The notes beneath the pieces were generated by a model. It saw only the letters and a program-made list of their open reading frames with translations. It made no database searches and was not told the DNA's origin. This document shows positions 55,840-64,000 of a stretch of DNA of 64,000 nt, one piece after another. This DNA is from Tupaia tana. Lineage: Eukaryota > Chordata > Mammalia > Scandentia > Tupaiidae. Position 1 is the first letter of the stretch. Each line of letters opens with the position of its first letter. A program made the position numbers and the translations under genes. The DNA lies in contig JAKSZU010000009.1 of the NCBI GenBank assembly GCA_026018925.1, positions 32,100,583-32,164,582 of the forward strand, in the 5' to 3' direction.

Positions 55840-57732
55840 TGGCTCAGTGTTTAAAAAATAAAGAAAAAAGACTAATTTCTTCAGTAGTTAAGAAGTCATT
55901 CAGAACTAGGTTGTTCAGTTTCCATGTGCTTGTGTATTTTCGTGGGTGTTTCTTGAAATTAATCTTGAGTTTAATTCCATCATGATCAGAGAAGATGCTG
56001 GATATAGTTTCTATGCCTTTGAATCTGTAAAGGCTTGATTTGTGTCCAAACATGTGGTCAATCTTTGAAAAGGTTTTATGCTGGGGTGAGAAAAATGTAT
56101 ATTTTGTGGATTTAGGGTAGAAAGTTCTATAGATATCTATCAAGACCATTTGATTTATAGTATCATTTAGGTCCTGTATCTCTCTATTTATTTTTTGCCT
56201 AGAAGATCTGTCTAAATGAGATAATAGGGTGTTGAGATCCCCAATAATTATAGTGTTTCTCCCTATCTCTCCTTTTAGCCCTAGCAGTCTTTCCTTGACA
56301 TATTTAGGTGCTCCTGAGTTGGGTCCATAGATATTTATAAGTGTTATGTCTTCTTACTATTATATAATGCCCATCTTTGTCTCTTCTTACAGTCTTTGTC
56401 TTGAAGACTATTTTTTCTGAAATCAGCATTGCAACTCCAGCCCTTTTTTGATTTCCATTTGCATGGAATATCTTTTTCCAGCCCTTCACTTTTAGTCTAT
56501 GTGTGTCTTTATCCATAAGGTGAGTTTCTTGTGAGCAGCATATAGAGGATTTCTGTTTTTTTATCCATTCGCCAGTCTGTGTCTCTTAATTGGGGAATTT
56601 AATCCATTGACATTCAATGTTATTATCGGTCTTTCCAGACCTTTTCCTATCATTAAGTGAGCCATTTTCTTGGTTGCTTTTTGTTCTCTGACTTTTTAGT
56701 TTTCCTGGTATAGCACTCCCTTCAGAATCTCTTGAAGAGCTAGTCGAGTTGGTAAATACCTTCAGATTTTCTTTATACGAGGATGTTTTTATCTTTTTTT
56801 TTCCATATGAAAGATAATCTTTCCAGGTATAGTATTCTTGGTTGAAATTGTTTTGCATTCAACACTTTGACTATATTTGCCCATTTTTTTCCTTGCCTGC
56901 ATTATTTCCACCAAGAGGTCCGATGTTAGCCTGATGGGGGTGACCTTTGTAAGTAACTTGACGTTTCCCTCTTGCTTGCCAACTTTAGTATATTGTCTTT
57001 GTCTATTGTTTTTGCCAATCTGGCTATGATATACGTTGGAGAGGATCTTCTGGGGTTGATTCTACTCAGGGTCCTATGTATTTCTTGGGTATGGATATTT
57101 GAATGCCTTTCTAGGTTTGGAAAGTTTTCTTCTAGGATTTCATGGAATAAATTATCAATGTCCTTATTATTTTCTTCCTCTTCTGGGATGCCAATTATCC
57201 AGATGTTGGGGCACTTGATAGTATCCAGTATTCCTCGTATATTATCCTCATTTTTCTTGGTTGTTTTCTCAATCTTCTTGATACTTTTTTTTCTTTTTTT
57301 TTTTCCAGAGGTTTTTGCTATAGGGCGTGTGTGCTCACCAGAAAGACAGAGAGAGACAGAGAGACAGAAAGTGAGAAATCACCCCCCAGGGGAGATGGCC
57401 ACACTGCAATCCCTTCTCCTCCGTTCTCCTCTCAGGATCTTGGGCACGCACACACACGCACACGGCGTGAGTTTTAAGCCACCGGGTCCAGGATGCGAAC
57501 TGCAGTCGACTACATGGGAGTCCAGTGACATAGCCATTATGCTAACTGCTGGTCCCAATCTTCTTGATACTTTCTTCTAGGTCAGATATTTTGTCTTCTA
57601 CATTTGAGATTCTATCTTCTGCCTGATCCAATCTACTTTTAATACATTCACAGGAGGTTTTGACTTCCTGTATCACATTCTTCAACCCTAGAAGTTCCAT
57701 CTGGTTCTTTTTTAAGTTGTGAGCTTCCAACT
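55840..57732 (-). mobile_element. L1 ORF1 and ORF2 endonuclease part, inverted
   Basis: Minus-strand text: coiled coil KKNQMELLGLKNVIQEVKTS (57,542-57,730), ORF1 C-terminal region (56,586-56,858), and ORF2 endonuclease (56,304-56,516, MDKDTHRLKVKGWKK; 55,844-56,149 with HMFGHKSSLYRFKGIETISS). The reverse-transcriptase part is missing between here and 53,150. One SINE is inserted. Confidence 0.82.
57288..57556 (-). mobile_element. Young tRNA-SINE, long type, inverted
   Basis: Target aatcttcttgatacttt at 57,271-57,287 and 57,557-57,573. Inserted in an L1 ORF1. Confidence 0.93.
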
Positions 57733-58090
57733 AACCTAATAAGCTTCACCTTAGAACCAAAGGAAAAAAAAACACACAGCATGCATTTTTCACAGCACAC
57801 TGTTCAAAACACTGAAATTCTGAGATCCCAAAGGCAAGTGGGGAATGGGTGGATGATAAGCAACAGGTCCTGGCCATTAGGGCCTGCAGACAACAGCAGC
57901 CTGGTGTCTGGCACTGCCACTGGCTTGAACCTGTCTCCAGATAGGGTCAGGAGGGGTGCAAGTTCATCTAATTTCCCAAGAAACAAACCTGAAGTCCAGA
58001 GACAAGTAGGGGCAGAGATGAGTGATGGGTCCTGGCCATTAGTGCCTACAGCCACAGACGGCCTCGAACTGAGTTGACTTTTAAAACTGT
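57733..58090. repeat. GC-richer DNA with two related units, about 162 bp apart
   Basis: ggtcctggccattagggcct at 57,866 recurs as ggtcctggccattagtgcct at 58,028, with similar surroundings (caagt-ggg ... gatga). It lies at the 5' end of a minus-strand L1, so it may be another L1 leader, but I cannot confirm its orientation or family. Confidence 0.5.
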
Positions 58091-58106
58091 TAGTATATAT
58101 TACTTT

Positions 58107-58292
58107 TTGAAAGAATTCTTTATTTAATTTTATTTATTCATTCATTTATTTTAATTTGGCCAGAGAGAGACATGGGGGTTGGTGGGGGAGTGAGAAAGCA
58201 AGCCATGAGATCTGGTACTCGAATCATAATCATAATCATAATCACTGTGGGAGTGTCCAGCGCCTTAACCACCATACAACCTGCTGGCCCTG
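58107..58292 (-). mobile_element. tRNA-SINE, short type A, inverted
   Basis: Left tail attttaatttggccagagag; right head accaccatacaacctgctgg. Target agtatatattacttt / agtacatattacttt at 58,092-58,106 and 58,293-58,307. A cataat triplet-like run (58,224-58,242) replaces part of the B-box region. Confidence 0.9.
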
Positions 58293-58307
58293 AGTACATA
58301 TTACTTT

Positions 58308-59040
58308 GATAAAAATATAAAATTAAAATCTTCCTAGCACTATTTCAAATTTTGCCTTGGCTGTGATTCCTCAAAAATGCAAAGGTAAACATGATTAGAA
58401 GAGATAAAATTTAATACACCTTGATTGAATTCATATCCAGTGATCTACCTGCAACAGTCATGCTTATTTAAATTCTTCCAAGACTAGATCTTCTATCTCA
58501 CTTGGTTCTAGAGTCAGACATTAGTTCAAATTCTGTATTATGAGGAATTCAAATATTCTTTTCCCAAGAGCAGAGGAAATATAACTATTGTTTTTAAGAA
58601 GGTAGGCCAAAGTCATTGAGTTTCATTAACAGAAAATGAATAACATGTGGTGCTTTCCTGAATGAAAGCCCTTACTTTGAAAATCCCGCTTGCCTGCTTG
58701 CCTGTTCCCTGCTCTTTTATGTGTCTCCACAGATAAATTAGGGAAAAATCTCTCTCTTTGTATTCCAAAAAAAGCAAAGGTTGCAATTAGATTTCCCCAT
58801 AGATACACTGTTTCTTCCCAGGGGAAAAGTAATAAAAAAAAAAAAAGGTAGAACACTGTTCCTATCACCTAGAACTTCCCACGGAAGTTTGGCTCAGAAC
58901 TGCAAACAAAATTACTCTTTTACCTTCAATCATTGAATGAGTAATTCCAGGTTAGAGTTTCAGGACTATTGGGACAATTGAATTCATTGTCCTTCAGTTC
59001 AAAAAAGAATAGATGCAGTTGGCCCATAGATTAAGTAGTT
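58308..59040. other. Unassigned, probably unique DNA
   Basis: No repeat family or gene recognised. Confidence 0.4.
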
Positions 59041-59044
59041 AAGG

Positions 59045-59195
59045 TAGCTAAAATGCATATTCTTCAGCCATATCTTCCCCAAGAGATTCTGAGTCAACAG
59101 GTCTAGGATAAAGTTCAGGAAACTACAGTTTGTATAAGCACAAAGGTGATTCTAATGTCAGGGGTGCTGTGGCCCATACTTTAAAATGCCAGGCT
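59045..59195. mobile_element. MER5-like hAT (Charlie) fossil
   Basis: gagattctgagtcaacaggt ctagga ... aggtgattctaatgtcaggg ... gcccatactttaaaatgcc follows the MER5 pattern. Ancient, non-autonomous. Confidence 0.65.
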
Positions 59196-59850
59196 TATTA
59201 TCTCATCAATGAAACCCACATAGGTCCCTTCAAATAATAGAAACACATATTCTGTTTTCAATGTTTTGAAGAATATACATCCGATGGCCTTAAATGCAAA
59301 GAGAAGAAAATCAAGAGCTAAATTACTGGCACTGTCCCTTTAAAGAGCATCATTATTCTGAAAATGTTTTGCTTGCTTCCTTCACAAAAAAAAAAAAAAA
59401 AAATGTAAAGAAAAAGTTCTGCTTGCCGTGGGAGTAAAAGGTGTTATGATTGCAAAATTTTTTGTTCACCAGACAAATTCCAGTCCTTTCATATGGCTTC
59501 AGACAATGCTCTCTCTTAGCGGTTTGTACAGCACTTCAAAATCCTGAGGAGGTGGTTTCAGTGTGGGCTAATGCCAGTGTTATTCAGAGAACATACAAAT
59601 AGATTCAAGATTTAGAGGACTTAGAGCTGCTCAAAGGGACAGAACAGTGGCCTCCCCAGCTATAGTATTTGCACTTGCTAGAGCCACTGAGTCACCCTAG
59701 GGCACAGAGTACCCACCTCTCTTAAAGGTGTCAGAAATGAATTAATTATCAGGCTCAAAGAGCAGAATTGGGCTCAAACACCTCTTGGGGTGTCCTCCTT
59801 ACTCCTCACTCCAGGATCCCATAAGACTGCAGGCAATGGTAGAAATGTAA
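59196..59850. other. Unassigned, probably unique DNA
   Basis: No repeat or gene recognised. Includes an A-run (about 59,385-59,402). Confidence 0.4.
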
Positions 59851-59864
59851 AAATTCACTTTTAG

Positions 59865-60110
59865 AGGCCAGCAGGTGACATAGTGGTTAAGACGCTAGAC
59901 CCCCACATGGCCACCATGTTCAAGTCCAAGACCTGGCAGCTTGAAACTCACACCAAGCACGTGTGCATGCATGCCCAAAATCCTTAGAGGAGAATGGAGA
60001 AGGGATTATGGCGTGGCCATCATCCCCCTGAGAGGTGATTTCTTCTCACTTTCTCTTTCTCTCTGTGTCTCCAGCAAGTGCACACACTCTATAGCAAAAA
60101 TCTCTCAAAA

Positions 60111-60153
<43 letters not shown>
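59865..60153 (+). mobile_element. Older tRNA-SINE, long type, with (AAAG)n tail
   Basis: aggccagcaggtgacatagt, body cccaaaatccttagaggaga, ending actctatagcaaaaatctct and about 11 AAAG units. Target aaattcacttttag / aaatcacttttag at 59,851-59,864 and 60,154-60,166. Confidence 0.9.
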
Positions 60154-60154
<1 letters not shown>

Positions 60155-60282
60155 AATCACTTTTAGCTCTGACATTTTAGTAAGACCTTTAGTAAACCGT
60201 TTTACTGTTCTGAGCTTATAGAATTAGGATTTCAGTATTTACCTTACTGGTTGTGAAAATTTAGTTTATAAAAACATATAGC

Positions 60283-60487
60283 ACAGGTCCAGTAGTGGTA
60301 GCATGTACTGGATGTCGTTGCTTGACAAGCTGAGGCCACATGGGAATGCTGGGTTCAATTTCTAGCCCAGGATAAAGAGTCATACACAATGAAGGAAGCA
60401 TGTAATCCCTGTGACTCAGGAGGCTGAAGCTAAAGAATTGTGAGCTTGAGGCTGTCCTGGAAATATAGTGAGATCCTGTCTGAAAAA

Positions 60488-60521
<34 letters not shown>

Positions 60522-60532
60522 ATGTGTGTGTA
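60283..60532 (+). mobile_element. tRNA/7SL-RNA chimeric SINE candidate
   Basis: The first part (60,283-60,370) is tRNA-like: gtagtggtagcatgtac as A box and gggttcaatttc as B box. The second part (60,395-60,487) reads gcatgtaatccctgtgactc aggaggctgaagc ... gagcttgaggctgtcctgga aatatagtgagatcctgtct g, which aligns by eye with Alu/B1-type 7SL-derived sequence. A (TG)n tail follows (60,489-60,532). tRNA-7SL fusions are known in tree shrews and some rodents. Confidence 0.6.
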
Positions 60533-60539
60533 TTCCACA

Positions 60540-62500
60540 GTACCTGGAAATAAAACACTGAAATATTTACTCTTTCATTCCTATCTCATAATTTGATCTG
60601 AAGTCATTACCTCACCAGTCCTTCAAAAATAGTGAAAGTCTCTCCAGCCACCATTTAGCTCAAGGCAGCACCCTTTTCCAATTATCACTATATGCTGTAT
60701 GCAATTTAATATAGTTGATTTTATGAACTAGCCATTATCTTAAGAAGAGTTGGGGTTGCTTGTCAGTTATCAGTGTGATAGAGTAGTTAACTAGTTATAT
60801 GTCTTAATGTTAATTGAGAATACCTTTTTCCCTTTAAATCCCATTTTGATCCATTTATTTTTACAATATTTTAATGAAGTTTAAAAAGTGCATATCAAAA
60901 TCTGGATTTACCTAACAGATCAATTAAGGCAAGGGCTCTCAAATGTACAAAGGAGGTTATGCAATTTTCTCAAAATCTGTCTTTCCTCTGGAGAAAAATA
61001 TACATATACACCATATTTTTCATTGGGTTAATGGAGGTTCACAGACTCTCCATAGACAGTCAATGAAACCTAGACTAAGAAGCCTTGATCATGACTCACT
61101 TACCACTCTTTCTCTAGGAAACTAGGAATCTGAGGCCAAGACAGAGCCCCTCCCCCAACCCTGAGAATAACCTGGGAACTTCCCTATGAAGGTGGTTAAA
61201 ACCTCACAAAAGACTTATGTGGGCTCCTTTAACAAACACTTAAGTTCCCAAAAGGACTACATGCAGCATATGTGTAGGCAATGATGGGGTTGCTATGGTG
61301 AGATGATTAGAAACTCAATTTTATAGGAGTTTAGCAAATATGTTTTCCAGCTTCTATAAATCAGAGAGAGACAGAAGGTAGGGTAGGGGAATAATCTAAG
61401 AAAGACTACGCTTTCTCCAAGGGCCCCGTTCAAATTTTAGAAGTCATATTACCCATATTGCTTAAGTCACATTGCAACTATGCTGGGAAAGCTGCTCCAC
61501 TGTCAGACACTGCCTCCCACCTTCCTTATTCTGCTTATTTTAATGGGAATTTTAGAATATCAACTTGCCAATGCTCTGATTCTCAGATATCAAGAATCAT
61601 ACAGTGAGAGATCTGTTTTTCAGGCGACAGGCAGCTGGAGGAGGCAAGGATGAAACAGGCTAAATACAGTAAATGACAGGAATTAGACATCAGGCAAAAA
61701 GCCAGGAGTAAACTATGTTCAATTAGCTTCTATTATTACACAATTTTTTAAACTTTCAGTGTAGGCATAGCATGGTTATTCATAACTCACTTGCCTCCCA
61801 CAAACAGAGCACTATGTCTTAAGTGTTGAAATACAGCATCATTTAGATATAAAGGTAACAGTCCTAGCCTTTCCCCAACAAAATGTGAATGTAGAGTTGT
61901 TCTTACACAAGAATCATCCTCTCAACTTTTGTAATTAAAATTTTCTTTTGAGAGAGAGTCAAATTAAGAAAACAATCTGACCAAAGAATAAGACATGTAA
62001 CAAATATACCCCACATATGTGACTTATATGCATGCCCTTGACTTAATTAGCACAAATCTTTGTCCTTATCAGCCCCATTTAAGGAATCACTGAATCTAAA
62101 CACAAGATTAGATCCTTTTTCTAGAGAGAGATGATATCAAAGGAAAAAATTGAGATCAGTGGTTAGATTGGAAAGAAAGTATATGATTTTAAAATTAATG
62201 ACTAAACAATGAATGGAAATACTGAAAAAGGAGAAATTAAAAGAAAAACTTAGAAATGAAAAAAGTAGGACTCATCCTATTCTAATGCTCAGCTAACATA
62301 AGAAAGTAATTCTTACCTTAGTGCCTTCAGCAATGAGAACCAGTGAAGATACCTAGATGGCAGTTATGTTGCCTACTCACAAGATTTAGAGAAGGAATAA
62401 AAGTTATCCATCAATATAAAGGTTAGGTTTTCAAAGTCTCAGAGGTTGGTACTGCATTTTCTGCTCTTCTCTGGCTATACTCTATTCCAAAACTGTCCCA
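60540..62500. other. Unassigned, probably unique DNA
   Basis: About 2 kb with no recognised repeat, exon-like frame or RNA gene. Short open frames carry no known domain. Confidence 0.45.
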
Positions 62501-62504
62501 TTTA

Positions 62505-62730
62505 GGGATTGTATGTAGCACAATAGTAAAGCATAATGTTCTGTAGGTTAACCCAAATAAGGAAGTTCTGGGTTCATGTCTGGAGACCTGCCTGAATGTG
62601 CTAGGCACATTTTAGCCCATTATCTGGAGCTGGCTGAAAGAGGCAGTGGATTGCAGTGTCAAGATCACTTTGTGGATTCTTTCTCTATCTCTCTCACACA
62701 CACAGAAAAAATAAAATTAATTTATTTTTA
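62505..62730 (+). mobile_element. tRNA-SINE, D type
   Basis: attgtatgtagcacaatagt, gttctgggttcatgtctgga, atctggagctggctgaaaga, a CT/CA-rich end and aaaaaataaaattaa. Old and drifted. Confidence 0.7.
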
Positions 62731-62879
62731 AAACTACCTCCTCTAATCCCACAGCTTTAAATACCATCAATACATCAATTATTCTCAAATTTATTTCTCC
62801 AGCCCTGAGTTCCCCCAGATCTATATGCTCCACTGCCTAATTAATTGTAATTCTCAGGGTAAACAATTTTTTAAAATAA

Positions 62880-64000
62880 TGAAAATACACCAAAAAAAGG
62901 AAATAAGAGCATTAAAATAGCGTAATAGGGAAAAATACAAAGAAGGCAAAATTGGAAGACTTGAGTAACAAAGATAATATAAGCAATATAGAAACAAATA
63001 GGAAGATGACAGATATACATATATCAACAACAATGAACATTTTAAATATAAGTGGGTTAAATTCACCAGATTGGCAGTGTGGTCTAAGAAAAAATTTTCA
63101 TCTATATACTGGGACAAGCAGATGGCATAATGGTTATGTTGCCGAACTCTCACATGTCCAACTGAGGTTCGAATCCCAGACCCAGAGGTTTGAAAATCAT
63201 ACCAGGCACATGTGCATGTGTGCCCAAAGTCCCCAGAGGAAAATGGAAGAGAAGGGATTGTGTTATGGCCATCCCCCAGGGGGGTGATTTCTCACTTTCT
63301 GTTTCTCTGACTCTCCAGCAAGCACAGCCATCCTATAGGAAAAATCTCTCTAAAAAAAAAGGAAGAAAAAAAAAAGAGAAAAAAAACTTTCACCTATATG
63401 CTATCTGCCAAAGACTAAGTTTAGATCCAAACACCCAGATAAGTTGGCAGTAAATGGAAGAACAAAAGTGTAATGCATACGAACAGTAAACAAAACAAAG
63501 GTTAAGTGGCAACACTAATAAAATAGGCTTTGAGTCAATAATTATTATAAGAGACAGAAAAGGACAATGTGTGTTGATAAAAGAGTCAATTCATCAAGAA
63601 GATATAATAATTATAAACATATACGCACAAAAATCCCCAAAATACATGAAGCAATTATTGACAGAATTGAAAAGAGAAATAGTTTTACAACAATACTTGG
63701 AGACTTCAATACCCCATTTTAAAAAATGGATACAATGCCTAGAAAGAAGATTAACAAGGAAATAGAGCAGTTAACACTATAAACCAATAATACCCAAGAG
63801 ACACACAGGACATTCTACTCAATAATAACGGAATACATATTCTTCATAAATGCATTTGGAATATTCTTTAAGACTAACCACATGTTATATTAAAAAACAA
63901 ATCTAAATAAATTGTAAAAGATACAAGATAAATAAATACATAAATTATATGAATTATCTAGTCTGACCATGGGTTAACACTAGAAATCAATAGCAGAAGG
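62880..64000 (+). mobile_element. Ancient L1M, leader and ORF2 endonuclease start
   Basis: Text such as atgaacattttaaatataag tgggttaaattcaccagatt and, later, gacagaaaaggacaatgtg ... ttcatcaagaagatataata attataaacatatacgcac is the start of an L1 ORF2 endonuclease domain (SIHQEDIIIINIYAQKS). Frames broken. It runs off the window; a SINE is inserted. Confidence 0.75.
63111..63382 (+). mobile_element. tRNA-SINE, older long type
   Basis: gggacaagcagatggcataa, B-box ggttcgaatcc, ending atcctataggaaaaatctct. 20-bp target aaaattttcatctatatact / aaaactttcacctatatgct at 63,091-63,110 and 63,383-63,402. Confidence 0.9.

Overview
This is an intergenic stretch of a placental mammal genome. It is AT-rich and packed with retrotransposons, and I find no intact host gene. 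About 45 copies of tRNA-derived SINEs dominate, in several subfamilies. The typical young copy is about 255 bp, with a tRNA-like head (gaccagcagttagcgtaatg ... ggttcgagtccc), a polypyrimidine stretch, the ending ccctatagcaaaaacctctc and an A-tail. No primate Alu or rodent B1/B2/ID copies are present, but one fragment (60.28-60.53 kb) looks like a tRNA/7SL-RNA chimera. 7SL-derived SINEs are known from Euarchontoglires. From memory the SINE heads resemble the CYN family of colugos, so my best guess is a colugo (Dermoptera), at roughly 50-60% confidence.

Layout. 1-9.1 kb: two L1 copies head to tail, the first near full length with a tandem-repeat 5' UTR. 9.6-21 kb: old L1M sequence, a MaLR LTR fossil, another L1 3' part, and a complete ORF1-only L1 derivative (HAL1-like, 15,841-18,845) inserted in an old L1 and bounded by a target-site duplication. 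21-36 kb: mostly old or unique DNA with MIR, MER5A-like and MaLR fossils, a 78-bp-arm hairpin, nested SINEs and a mariner-like MITE. 36.7-42.9 kb: an old L1 region hit by a second mariner-like MITE and, at 39.58-42.2 kb, by a processed pseudogene of WNT5A. That retrocopy carries the last codons and about 2.6 kb of 3' UTR, and has the 5'-inverted structure of twin priming. 42.9-47.03 kb: a tandem satellite of about 189-bp monomers, with a 568-bp trimer order best seen at its left end. 47-51 kb: SINE and L1 mosaic. 51.4-57.7 kb: minus-strand L1 and a second HAL1-like copy, with an inverted SINE pair. 58-62.9 kb: mainly unique DNA. 62.9-64 kb: old L1 ORF2.

Nothing here works as an operon or gene pathway. 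The biology is retrotransposition: autonomous L1 (fossil copies), an ORF1-only L1 derivative, tRNA SINEs and a host mRNA all show L1-type A-tails and target duplications. The nested insertions give a relative time order. The MIR, MER5A and MaLR fossils came first, then the old L1s, mariner MITEs and HAL1-like elements, and last the SINEs with near-perfect duplications.
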